DNA of 7,168 nucleotides, taken from contig JAUVMD010000059.1 in assembly GCA_030600405.1 (NCBI GenBank), positions 1 to 7,168 of the forward strand. The letters run 5' to 3'. The number at the start of each line of letters is the position of its first letter. Within the stretch, counting starts at the first letter, position 1. This stretch comes from Nitrospirota bacterium. Its GTDB lineage: Bacteria; Nitrospinota; Nitrospinia; Nitrospinales; Nitrospinaceae. Both the position numbers and the translations under genes were made by a program. The notes beneath the pieces are model-generated. The model had not been told where the DNA came from, made no database searches, and worked only from the letters and a program-made list of their open reading frames with translations. Positions 1 to 6,415 of this stretch are shown here, in pieces.

Positions 1-1
1 C

Positions 2-1012
2 GAAATCTTTAAGGCGATCTACAATATCGGCCGCCTGTTTTACCGGAGATTGTTTGTCATCCCGTTTGCCGTTTATCAATCGAATAAAGAAAACAAAAAG
101 CCTCAATCCTGCGAAAATTGTGGATCCATATTTCAAATGGAGATGTTTCCGGCCAATTATGCAGAAAATGAAAATGCCTCGGTTTACCAGTGCACCAGCA
201 CCGGCCATCGAACCCATGGAAGAATTCTGAAATGCTTGCATTGCGGCCTGGTGTTCAACGAAACCCGGCATAATGCGGAAAAGCTCCTTAGTTTTTATTC
301 GGAGGTGGAAGACCAGGATTATTTAAAAAATATCGACTCGCGCTTCAAAACCTTTCGGTATAATTTTGAAAAAATCAAACCTTATATTCCCGCCTCCGGA
401 AAGTTGCTCGATATCGGATCCTATTGCGGCGTTTCCCTTAAAGTTGCGCATGATAACGGATTTGAAACACTCGGGGTCGAGCCTTCCAAATGGGCCGCGG
501 ACTATTCAGAAGAAGTAATGAAGGAGCGCGTATTTCAGGGCACCCTCAAAGACCTGCCGATGGAGGAGGGAACTTTCGATGTTGTTACCATGTGGGATGT
601 CATGGAGCACCTGCCGCATCCCATTGATGAGATGAAACTGATCCATTCTCGCTTGAAACCGGGCGGGATCTTCGCGTTTTCCACCCTGTTCATCGACAAC
701 TGGTATCCAAAAATCCTGAAAGAAAGATGGCCCTGGTATATGGATATGCACCTGTTCTATTTCACGTTGGACGCCATGAAGCAATTATTGAACAAGGCCG
801 GTCTGGAACTCGTGCATTTTCAAAAATACACCCACATCATTACTCTGGAATACTTTTTCGTCAAACTGGATGCATTGGGTATTTTCGGAGCCAAATTTAT
901 GGGAGAAAAGATCGGCAATACTCGCCTCAAGAATTTAATGATTCCATTCAGTTTTGGCGATATTCAACTGTTCATTTGCAAACGGATCGAAGACAAACAA
1001 CCTGGAACTTGA
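2..1012 (+). CDS. Class I SAM-dependent methyltransferase with N-terminal zinc ribbon (5' partial)
   Basis: The reading frame is open to the left window edge, so the true start is probably upstream. A TTG at base 50 is possible, but its GGAG lies only one base away. Numbering from that TTG, two Cys pairs (C21/C24 and C62/C65) form a likely zinc ribbon. The SAM-binding motif LLDIGSYCG lies at 119-127, an acidic strand end at GVEPS (142-146), and DVVTMWDVMEHLP at 177-189. These are typical of the Methyltransf_23-like group often found in polysaccharide clusters, where members methylate sugars or lipid-linked intermediates. The C-terminal third has no motif I recognise. The substrate is not visible. 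The GDP-sugar enzyme genes 38 bases downstream suggest a nucleotide-sugar or glycan acceptor, which is inference. The methyltransferase fold is confident; the function is not. Confidence 0.88.
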   Translation, partial: EIFKAIYNIGRLFYRRLFVIPFAVYQSNKENKKPQSCENCGSIFQMEMFPANYAENENASVYQCTSTGHRTHGRILKCLHCGLVFNETRHNAEKLLSFYSEVEDQDYLKNIDSRFKTFRYNFEKIKPYIPASGKLLDIGSYCGVSLKVAHDNGFETLGVEPSKWAADYSEEVMKERVFQGTLKDLPMEEGTFDVVTMWDVMEHLPHPIDEMKLIHSRLKPGGIFAFSTLFIDNWYPKILKERWPWYMDMHLFYFTLDAMKQLLNKAGLELVHFQKYTHIITLEYFFVKLDALGIFGAKFMGEKIGNTRLKNLMIPFSFGDIQLFICKRIEDKQPGT

Positions 1013-1050
1013 CCTTCAGGAAAACCGCCCTTACCATCCTCCTGACCCAT

Positions 1051-2031
1051 ATGAAAAAAGCGTTGATCACAGGAATCACAGGACAAGATGGAAGCTATCT
1101 TGCCGAATATCTCCTCGCCCAGGGATATGAGGTTCACGGTTTGATACGCCCGAACGCCGGCACCGAGGAGGACCATTCCTTTTGGCGGATCCAATCGATT
1201 CGGGATAAATTATTCCTGCATGCAGGCAATCTGGAGGATTACAGCAATCTGGAAGCCCTCATCCAAACGGTTCAACCCGATGAATGCTACCACCTCGCCG
1301 CCGAGACGTTTGTGCTTAATTCACTGGAGGACGAATCGGCTATTTTGAAAACCAACACTCAAAGCACTCATCACCTGCTGTTGGGTTTAAAGAACCATGC
1401 ACCGGATTGCCGTTTCTTTTTTGCAGGTTCGTCCGAAATGTTCGGGCTGGCTTCGGAGACGCCACAAAGTGAGAACACTCCATTCAATCCCCGGACGATA
1501 TATGGGGTTTCCAAGGTGATCGGACATGACCTGATCCGTTACTACCGAGATCACCTGGACCTGTTCGCCTGCACCGGAATATTATACAACCATGAGTCGC
1601 CCCGGCGGGGGACCCGGTTCGTCACTCGCAAAATCACTTCGACTGCGGTGAAAATCAAACTGGGCAAGGCAACCGAGCTCCGGCTGGGCAACATCAAAGC
1701 CGAACGCGACTGGGGTTACGCCGGTGACACTGTGATCGCCATGCACGCCATGTTGAACGCCGACCAACCAGATCATTATGTCATCGCTACCGGAACGACG
1801 CACACCATCCAAAATTTTCTGGAACAAGCCTTCGGGGAACTGGATTTGGATTACGAGAAATACTTGGTGATCGATCCGGAATTTTACCGGCCGAAAGAGG
1901 ATGTCCCGCTGGTCGGCGATGCGGGCAAGATTCACTCTCAATTGCAATGGGAACCGAAAGTATCATTCGAGGACATGGTGCGGAAAATGGTTCAGTCGGA
2001 CCTTGAATATTTTCAATCGTTGTTGCGATAA
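1051..2031 (+). CDS. Divergent GDP-mannose 4,6-dehydratase-like SDR enzyme
   Basis: This 326-residue extended short-chain dehydrogenase/reductase is homologous to the gmd product encoded just downstream. It has the dinucleotide motif GITGQDG (8-14), the SSE catalytic segment (127-129), YGVSK with Tyr151 and Lys155, the family signature NHESPRRG (180-187), and RDWGYA (219-224). It departs from canonical GMD in three places. The NADP-site RRSS after HGL is RPNA, the AQSHV loop is AETFV, and the GVEEK insertion near residue 270 is absent. The frame is open back to base 727, but that stretch overlaps the methyltransferase. ATG 1051 aligns exactly with the GMD N-terminus. No Shine-Dalgarno sequence is visible, so translation may be coupled to the upstream gene. 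It may be a second dehydratase, or a reductase or epimerase acting on the 4-keto product. GMD/RMD-family membership is sure; the exact reaction is not. Confidence 0.87.
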   Translation: MKKALITGITGQDGSYLAEYLLAQGYEVHGLIRPNAGTEEDHSFWRIQSIRDKLFLHAGNLEDYSNLEALIQTVQPDECYHLAAETFVLNSLEDESAILKTNTQSTHHLLLGLKNHAPDCRFFFAGSSEMFGLASETPQSENTPFNPRTIYGVSKVIGHDLIRYYRDHLDLFACTGILYNHESPRRGTRFVTRKITSTAVKIKLGKATELRLGNIKAERDWGYAGDTVIAMHAMLNADQPDHYVIATGTTHTIQNFLEQAFGELDLDYEKYLVIDPEFYRPKEDVPLVGDAGKIHSQLQWEPKVSFEDMVRKMVQSDLEYFQSLLR

Positions 2032-2097
2032 TAAGTAAATACACTGATTTCTCCATTTGTGAACGAACTCTTAAAAATCCTATAGGGAAATGCGTTT

Positions 2098-3171
2098 ATG
2101 AAGAAAGCTTTTATTACCGGGGTCACGGGGCAGGATGGTTCCTACCTCTCTGAATTACTTCTTGAGAAGGGTTACGAGGTGCATGGGCTGGTGCGCCGCT
2201 CGTCTTTTTTCAACCGGGGGCGGATCGAGGATATCCGCCAGAAAACCAAAAAATCCGGCCAGTTCCAACTGCATTACGGAGACATGACCGATTCCTCCAG
2301 TCTCAACAGATTGATCGCCACGATTCAACCCGACGAGGTGTATAACCTGGCCGCACAAAGTCACGTCGCGGTCAGTTTTGCCACGCCCGATTACACCGCG
2401 CAGGTCGATGGCATGGGAACCCTCCGCATTCTGGATGCGATTAACAGTATGGGACTGAAAAACAAAACGCGTTTTTACCAGGCCTCTACCAGCGAATTGT
2501 ACGGCCAAGTGGCGGAAACCCCGCAAAAGGAAACGACTCCGTTTTATCCGCGCAGCCCTTACGGCGTTGCCAAACTGTACGCCCACTGGATTACCATCAA
2601 TTACCGGGAGGCGTATGGCCTGTTTGCGTGTAGCGGCATCCTGTTCAACCATGAATCCCCGCGCCGTGGAGAAAATTTTGTGACGCGCAAGATCACCATG
2701 ACCCTGGCGCAAATCCTCCAGGGAAAGGCGGAAAGATTGTCTTTGGGCAATATGAATGCCAAGCGCGACTGGGGCTATGCGAAGGATTATGTTGAAGGCA
2801 TGTGGCTGATGCTTCAGCAGGACGAGCCTGACGATTATGTGCTGGCCACGGGCGAGCAACGGACGGTCCGCGAATTCGTCAACCTTGCTTTCGGTTTTTG
2901 CGGAATTGAGTTGGACTGGCAGGGCTCGGGGGTGGAGGAAAAAGCCGTTGATAAAGCAACCGGCAAGGTACTGGTTGAGGTGAATCCCAAATATTTCCGG
3001 CCGACGGAGGTGGAAACGTTGCTGGGAGACTGCACCAAGGCGAAGACCAAACTGGGCTGGGCTCCCAAAACTCCCTTCAAGGAACTGGTGGAAATGATGG
3101 TGGAACACGACCTGAAGCTGGAGGGACTGGACCGGAAGGATATATTGAAGCGGTCAGCCCCAGTGCGTTAG
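2098..3171 (+). CDS. gmd: GDP-mannose 4,6-dehydratase
   Basis: The enzyme converts GDP-D-mannose to GDP-4-keto-6-deoxy-D-mannose in the cytoplasm. This is the entry point to GDP-fucose, GDP-rhamnose, GDP-colitose or GDP-perosamine for surface glycans. The 357 residues carry the complete family pattern: GVTGQDG (8-14), HGLVRRSS (29-36) for [16 protein letters not shown] (83-94), ASTSELYG with Thr131 and Glu133, YGVAK with Tyr155 and Lys159, NHESPRRG (184-191), [10 protein letters not shown] (223-232), GVEEK (278-282) and [11 protein letters not shown] (301-311). Length is close to the E. coli enzyme (about 373 residues). ATG 2098 is preceded by AGGGA ten bases upstream. It lies 66 bases after the GMD-like paralog and is probably cotranscribed. 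No dedicated downstream enzyme such as fucose synthase (fcl) is inside the window. The call is confident. Confidence 0.96.
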   Translation: MKKAFITGVTGQDGSYLSELLLEKGYEVHGLVRRSSFFNRGRIEDIRQKTKKSGQFQLHYGDMTDSSSLNRLIATIQPDEVYNLAAQSHVAVSFATPDYTAQVDGMGTLRILDAINSMGLKNKTRFYQASTSELYGQVAETPQKETTPFYPRSPYGVAKLYAHWITINYREAYGLFACSGILFNHESPRRGENFVTRKITMTLAQILQGKAERLSLGNMNAKRDWGYAKDYVEGMWLMLQQDEPDDYVLATGEQRTVREFVNLAFGFCGIELDWQGSGVEEKAVDKATGKVLVEVNPKYFRPTEVETLLGDCTKAKTKLGWAPKTPFKELVEMMVEHDLKLEGLDRKDILKRSAPVR

Positions 3172-3215
3172 CCACGGGACGTTAATTTTCGTTATTTAAT
3201 GGGAAGAGATTGTAA

Positions 3216-3298
3216 CACGCCGCCGGGCTCATAAACTTTCTTCTGAGGAGTCCTTAGGGGAGCAAGGATAAAAAAAGTTTCCGGCGGCGTGAATTTTT
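3216..3298 (+). terminator. Long nested hairpin with T tract after gmd
   Basis: A perfect 11-bp inverted repeat (CACGCCGCCGG at 3216-3226, CCGGCGGCGTG at 3281-3291) encloses a second 7-bp pairing (AAACTTT 3233-3239 with AAAGTTT 3274-3280). Inside that is a small TCCTT/AAGGA hairpin (3251-3268). The outer stem is followed by AATTTTT. It begins 45 bases after the gmd stop, so it most likely ends the sugar operon transcript. The nested fold is larger than a standard intrinsic terminator and could instead be a structured RNA. Confidence 0.6.
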
Positions 3299-3391
3299 AC
3301 TGGTAGTCTCGAAGATTCATTCACCTAAGAATGCGATGACCTCTGCACACCCAAGCTTTAGGTTAAAAGAACCCACAAGAGAATCAGGAAC

Positions 3392-3418
3392 AATAGACCC
3401 GGACGGGCTATTTTTTTT
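3392..3418 (+). terminator. Intrinsic terminator
   Basis: AATAG-A-CCC (3392-3400) pairs with GGG-CTATT (3405-3412) with one bulged A and a GGAC loop, followed by eight consecutive T (3411-3418). The T tract fits plus-strand transcription only. It is the second terminator-like structure after gmd. It either backs up the first or ends an independent short transcript arising between 3299 and 3391. Confidence 0.75.
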
Positions 3419-3438
3419 CTTAACTGCTTGATCATCTC

Positions 3439-3687
3439 TCACCTTTCTGCTGAGCGCCGGTCCGATGGTCCCTGCCCCAAATGCTTGCCGAACCGATACA
3501 GGGTAATCGAACTCTTGTCTTTAAAGTGGGTTATGGAGTTTTTACCCAAAAGTTTAATGGCACCCATTCCCCCTTTACTCAGGGAGATATCCCCCGGATT
3601 CCCGGCAAATACTCCGCCGTTGAACAGGAATGATGCCACCACCGGCAGGAAAAAATGGATAATCCAGTAATTCTGCTTTTTCTTCAT
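3439..3687 (-). CDS. Possible small secreted protein (doubtful ORF)
   Basis: This is an 82-residue ORF with no recognised family. Its N-terminus looks like a Sec signal peptide: MKKK charge, a hydrophobic stretch at about 8-22, and a plausible cleavage after VFA (26-28) just before GNPGD. The remaining 54 residues are basic, rich in Gly, Lys and Ser, with no Cys or motif. ATG 3687 has no convincing Shine-Dalgarno sequence and I find no good promoter. A near-palindrome lies about 20 bases upstream of the start, as an operator might. The opposite strand is also open over the same bases, which weakens the case. It may be an orphan secreted peptide, a relic, or a chance ORF. Confidence 0.3.
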   Translation of the reverse strand: MKKKQNYWIIHFFLPVVASFLFNGGVFAGNPGDISLSKGGMGAIKLLGKNSITHFKDKSSITLYRFGKHLGQGPSDRRSAER

Positions 3688-3707
3688 GAGCCGTAAAACC
3701 CAAAAAT

Positions 3708-3726
3708 AATGACACCTGGTGCCATT
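3708..3726. repeat. 19-bp near-palindrome, possible operator
   Basis: AATGACACC-T-GGTGCCATT is an odd-centred dyad with eight of nine positions symmetric. It lies about 20 bases upstream of the ATG of the doubtful minus-strand ORF and about 300 bases upstream of the regulator promoter. The size and symmetry fit a dimeric DNA-binding protein or a dispersed genomic repeat. The window holds only one copy, so these cannot be told apart. Confidence 0.4.
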
Positions 3727-3862
3727 CTTTTTCAGGTCCTGTCCATTGATTAGTGTTCCAAACTTCCAATTTAAAAATTTTTAAGAGGAGGTTTTGATTT
3801 ACATTAATCTATTTCAATCTAAGAGTAGATGTAAGACTATCGATCAAATCAACCCCTTGCAA

Positions 3863-3891
3863 TACCCCGTTAGGGGTATTTTAATACCTCT
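3863..3891. promoter_or_regulatory. Cluster of NarL-like heptamers
   Basis: TACCCCG-TT-AGGGGTA (3863-3878) matches the NarL 7-2-7 inverted-heptamer arrangement (TACYYMT, two bases, AKRRGTA). It is perfect in the right half and has one mismatch at the end of the left half. A third heptamer, TACCTCT (3885-3891), fits the consensus perfectly in direct orientation. The gene downstream encodes a LuxR/NarL-type regulator, so autoregulation is a reasonable inference. The site centre is about 180 bases upstream of the predicted transcription start, which is distant. Alternatively the 8-bp stem with GTTA loop (3861-3880) is a weak terminator or part of alternative hairpins. Confidence 0.5.
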
Positions 3892-4014
3892 TTTAACTTT
3901 TTTACGAAGCCCTCTTTCTCATTGGAGATTTCTGGAGAAGTTGAATTTCTATTGGGCTTTTATTCCCGCCCCCCTCCGCCAATCAGCCCTATTTAGACGG
4001 GGGAAGGGTTTGCT

Positions 4015-4043
4015 TTGACATCCTCTCAAAATTAAATTATGAT
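4015..4043 (+). promoter_or_regulatory. Strong sigma70 promoter for the LuxR-type regulator gene
   Basis: A perfect -35 hexamer TTGACA (4015-4020) is followed by a 17-base spacer and the -10 hexamer TATGAT (4038-4043), which has one mismatch to consensus. Transcription would begin near 4050, about 44 bases before ATG 4094. This is the best promoter in the window. Confidence 0.85.
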
Positions 4044-4093
4044 CTTGCAATCCAATGGCTTAATAAAGTTTTCCTGCAATCTTGAATCCGATT

Positions 4094-5068
4094 ATGAACA
4101 CAAAAGCCGAGCCCCCGCCCATGGTACAGTCCGGAAATTTTTCTTTACAGGAAGCGTTTAAAGTTCTGCTGGAGTGCAAAAACCGGGGGGAACTCAGTAA
4201 AGCGATTAAAGACCATATCTATCCTGCTTTCGAGGACAATTTTCGCCATTTTGTGATTCAGGTCTCCGAAACCGAACCACCACCTCTAACAGGGTGCTCC
4301 AAATTAAGCCTTCAGGACCAGGAAATCATTCGATCCTATCTTGAAGAAGATCCCCTTGCCAAACTCTTGTTGCTCCAAAACGAGGTCAGTGAGCAAATTT
4401 TTTTAAGAGACGAAAATGAGGCACAAACTCTCTTTTCGTTTCTCGCCTACAAAATCAAATCGGTGGTACTGGAAGAGGAGCTGGTTAAATCGCGGACCAT
4501 GGTTCAGGGCCTGTTAAAATCGTCTTCGGGGATTGCCATAGTAAGTGATACTAAAAATGTGGTTACTTCCAATCAGGCCTTTCGAGAAATTTTTGATATG
4601 TCTTCCGAGGCAGAGCTCCCCCAGAGCTTGATTAAGGTTCTTAAAAGGGAACAGGCCAAACTGGATACATCTGATTCGGAGGAAGAATCAGAAAAGTGGG
4701 GCCGGGAAGTTTCCTTTTTTACCCTTCCCAAAGGGACCTACAAGTTGTATCTGATTCCTCTGGAGGCCCAAGACCTAAACAATACCAACCAATGGCTTCT
4801 TCGCATCCATCCCGCCGCCGATCCGTTCACCAAGTCCAACCAGTTAATTGAAAAGGTGGGCCTCACCTGGCGCGAAATGGAAATCTGCTGTTTGATCCAC
4901 GATGGCTTGGGACGTAATGAAATTGCCGAACGGCTTTTTATCAGTGCTCACACCGTTAAAACCCACCTGAAGAAAATTCATAAAAAGTTGCAAGTTAATT
5001 CACGTACCCAATTGGTTGCGTATCTCAACCAACATGCAGATGAAACCCATGATGGCGGTTTTGTCTGA
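4094..5068 (+). CDS. LuxR/NarL-type transcriptional regulator with PAS-like domain
   Basis: The 324-residue protein ends in a classical LuxR-type helix-turn-helix (about 256-318): LTWREME (257-263), NEIAERLFIS (275-284), and the recognition segment AHTVKTHLKKIHKKL (285-299). A PAS-like region at about 135-235 includes GIAIVSD and SNQAFREIFDM, typical of a signal-sensing PAS fold. The first 130 residues are not recognised and may be a second sensory domain. There is no receiver domain, so activity is probably controlled by a ligand or partner rather than by phosphorylation of a receiver. ATG 4094 was preferred over an in-frame TTG at 4082; neither has a clear Shine-Dalgarno sequence. The gene is monocistronic with its own strong promoter and lies 190 bases after a NarL-like site. 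Targets are unknown. Regulator identity is confident; the PAS assignment is moderate. Confidence 0.9.
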   Translation: MNTKAEPPPMVQSGNFSLQEAFKVLLECKNRGELSKAIKDHIYPAFEDNFRHFVIQVSETEPPPLTGCSKLSLQDQEIIRSYLEEDPLAKLLLLQNEVSEQIFLRDENEAQTLFSFLAYKIKSVVLEEELVKSRTMVQGLLKSSSGIAIVSDTKNVVTSNQAFREIFDMSSEAELPQSLIKVLKREQAKLDTSDSEEESEKWGREVSFFTLPKGTYKLYLIPLEAQDLNNTNQWLLRIHPAADPFTKSNQLIEKVGLTWREMEICCLIHDGLGRNEIAERLFISAHTVKTHLKKIHKKLQVNSRTQLVAYLNQHADETHDGGFV

Positions 5069-5330
5069 GGCCTTGAGGGCCAGCACAATCTCTTCGAATT
5101 CTTGAGTTGGGTTTCAGATTGTATCCTGAAAACTGGCAACAAAGCCCCCCTCTCCACAAATATTGTTTAAAATTCATGCGATGCTCTTGCCTGGCAGCCG
5201 CCACCCAACTGGAATTTTTCTTCTGCTTTCCCTCTCAAAGCTGTAATAAAACAAAATTCCGGGAATATTTTCCGGATTAAAGGGTCCATATATAGGGTGA
5301 ACTATTCTATTTTAGGGTCATTTTAAAATG
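5069..5330. other. Intergenic region after the LuxR-type gene, no gene seen
   Basis: No coding signature is visible on either strand. It holds a weak hairpin TTTCAG/CTGAAA (5112-5131), an imperfect dyad around CCGG...CCGG (5255-5279), and AGGGT pentamers at 5281, 5294 and 5314 that lead into a structured element. No clear intrinsic terminator lies directly after the regulator stop. Confidence 0.5.
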
Positions 5331-5415
5331 GGGCCCGTCAGGGTTGAACCTCCCTAGAGAAGCCATTGCCAATGTTGCTTCCATTGACCCTGGCGGGTAC
5401 CCTTTATTTTATTTG
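5331..5415 (+). terminator. Long bipartite hairpin, terminator or structured RNA
   Basis: Bases 5331-5347 pair with 5384-5402 in a stem of about 17 pairs, including G-U pairs and one 2-base bulge. This encloses an inner hairpin: GAAGC-CATT (5359-5367) with AATG-TT-GCTTC (5371-5381) around a GCC loop. The strand then turns T-rich (TTTATTTTATTTG from 5403). The G-U pairs and the nested stem suggest RNA-level structure. It is 260 bases beyond the regulator stop, so it may end a long 3' UTR or belong to a separate small RNA. Confidence 0.5.
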
Positions 5416-5460
5416 TATTTTTGTGGATATTAGAGTTCATATTCCCCTTCCCCTATAAAA

Positions 5461-5609
5461 GATTTTAACCTGCAGACCAACGCCGCCGCCGAAGGCGTGG
5501 AAACCGAAGAACAAATAAAATTTTTGACGGAATTGAATTGCGATGAGGCGCAGTGTTACCTGCCACCGATGAGCTCACCGAACTGTTGAAATTAGGAAAA
5601 ATATTCTAG
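5461..5609 (+). pseudogene. C-terminal remnant of an EAL-domain protein
   Basis: From base 5488 the frame reads AEGVETEEQIKFLTEL, then NCDEAQCYL to about 5562. This is the conserved late segment of EAL domains (AEGVET...LGCD..QGYL), which hydrolyse cyclic di-GMP. In that frame it runs into PPMSSPNC and a stop at 5587-5589. In a different frame the expected tail resumes: ATDELTELLKLGKIF and a TAG at 5607-5609. The residues normally between GYL and this tail (FSKP-like) are missing, indicating a small deletion with frameshift. Upstream of 5482 similarity stops and no catalytic EAL motif remains. It is a non-functional fragment of a signalling gene, lying convergent to the TPR-protein gene. EAL identity is confident for so short a piece, because the AEGVET signature is distinctive. 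Confidence 0.85.
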
Positions 5610-5614
5610 AGGTA

Positions 5615-6238
5615 TTAAGAGGTGAGCTTTTTAAGGACGTGGTCCCAGTCGGCGTTTTCCGCTTCACGAGTTGTGATTGGACCCATATCTCCGAATTTCC
5701 CCCGCTCGCTCTGGGTTAAATCCGGGTCTTGTATGACCATCAACTGATCCTCTTCGGGATCCGTGGAATCCTCAAAAACCGATTGGGGATTAAAAGCATC
5801 GAAATCAGGGGCCTGACTCAACCCTTTGAGCCTCCCCATCCAATGCGCCGGAGGCCGGCCTTCACCCAACTGAGTTCCCTCACCAATCGATTCCAGATAT
5901 TCACGATACAACCGATAGTGCGTAAACCGGAACGGGCTGATCCGGTTGGCCTGCAACAAATCTTCAGAAGCCTGCCGGTACTGCTTTTGCCGCAGGTAGA
6001 TTCGGCCGCGGTACACACGAGCCAGAAAGTGCTTGGGATAAAGGCTCAGCACCCTGTTCAAGTTCAGCTGGGCCACTACAAAGCTTTTATTTTCAATATG
6101 TTTGATGGCCTGGTCGAAATGTCGACGGACCGCGGTGCGCAGATTTTCCCGCAGAATAAACAGGGGTTCCACTACCGGGAAAAATAATCGTCCCACCTGA
6201 TACCTCATCCAATGAAGCTTTTGCCGCAACTGGCCCAT
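5615..6238 (-). CDS. TPR-repeat protein of unknown function
   Basis: The frame is open up to a GTG at 6319 (234 residues), but a promoter whose -10 box abuts that GTG would start transcription inside the frame. The ATG at 6238 is therefore preferred, giving 207 residues. Neither ATG 6238 nor the next ATG at 6208 has a convincing ribosome-binding site. In numbering from the GTG, two tetratricopeptide-like units lie at about 68-101 and 102-135. They carry typical Gly, Tyr, Ala and Pro spacing, for example YRGRIYLRQKQYRQA. A hydrophobic patch QVGRLFFPVVEPLF precedes them, perhaps membrane-peripheral. The last 70 residues are acidic and likely disordered, ending DWDHVLKKLTS. TPRs mediate protein-protein contacts; the partner is unknown. 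The gene stands alone between relics of other genes and its frame is intact. Confidence 0.75.
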   Translation of the reverse strand: MGQLRQKLHWMRYQVGRLFFPVVEPLFILRENLRTAVRRHFDQAIKHIENKSFVVAQLNLNRVLSLYPKHFLARVYRGRIYLRQKQYRQASEDLLQANRISPFRFTHYRLYREYLESIGEGTQLGEGRPPAHWMGRLKGLSQAPDFDAFNPQSVFEDSTDPEEDQLMVIQDPDLTQSERGKFGDMGPITTREAENADWDHVLKKLTS

Positions 6239-6319
6239 AACCCCCCGCAATCGCCCAAGCCACCTGGGAAACAGGGTTTTCGGGCACGATTGAACCGTAC
6301 AGTTAACTTGGATGGGCAC

Positions 6320-6348
6320 ATTCTAACCAAAGTTCGGCATTCCGTCAA
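6320..6348 (-). promoter_or_regulatory. Putative sigma70 promoter for the TPR-protein gene
   Basis: Read on the minus strand, TTGACG (6348-6343) is followed by 17 bases and TAGAAT (6325-6320). Each hexamer matches consensus at five of six positions. The predicted start, near 6313, falls inside the longest open frame of the TPR gene. If the promoter is real, translation must start further in, for example at ATG 6238. Confidence 0.6.
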
Positions 6349-6415
6349 ATCTTAATGCCCATTCACCTGTAACCATTTGCCAAGGGGAAATAAGGGTGAC
6401 TTTAACCGTAAAAGA

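Larger units (their letters stand above)
3172..4014. other. Long intergenic region rich in dyad symmetries
   Basis: About 840 bases separate gmd from the promoter of the LuxR-type regulator gene. It contains two terminator-like hairpins (3216-3298, 3392-3418), one doubtful minus-strand ORF (3439-3687), a 19-bp near-palindrome (3708-3726), a perfect A/T palindrome TTAAAAATTTTTAA (3771-3784), and a NarL-like heptamer cluster (3863-3891). Plus-strand frames here, including one starting with TTG at 3794, show no recognisable domain. Apart from the items listed separately I see no gene. Confidence 0.6.

Noticed and set aside
727..1050. Extension of the GMD-like ORF upstream of 1051
   Set aside because: It overlaps the methyltransferase gene in another frame, and the GMD N-terminus aligns exactly at ATG 1051.
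2058..2086. Possible promoter TTGTGA / TATAGG before gmd
   Set aside because: The spacer is 18 bases, the hexamers are weak, and the predicted start would leave almost no leader before ATG 2098; the AGGGA there is better explained as the ribosome-binding site.
2155..3108. Long minus-strand ORF opposite gmd
   Set aside because: It is a shadow of the well-supported gmd coding frame, with no recognisable domain of its own.
3428..3670. Plus-strand ORF opposite the possible secreted protein
   Set aside because: It has no ribosome-binding site or domain and overlaps the minus-strand frame that at least has a signal-peptide pattern.
3794..4018. Plus-strand ORF with AGGAGG just upstream of a TTG
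   Set aside because: The Shine-Dalgarno sequence is only two bases from the TTG, the frame runs through the NarL-like site and into the promoter region, and the translation shows no domain.
5569..5580. Palindrome around TGAGCTCA
   Set aside because: It lies inside the EAL relic coding tail and is short enough to be chance.
5729..6187. Plus-strand 152-residue ORF opposite the TPR gene
   Set aside because: It is antisense to a frame with clear TPR pattern, and its translation has no domain features.
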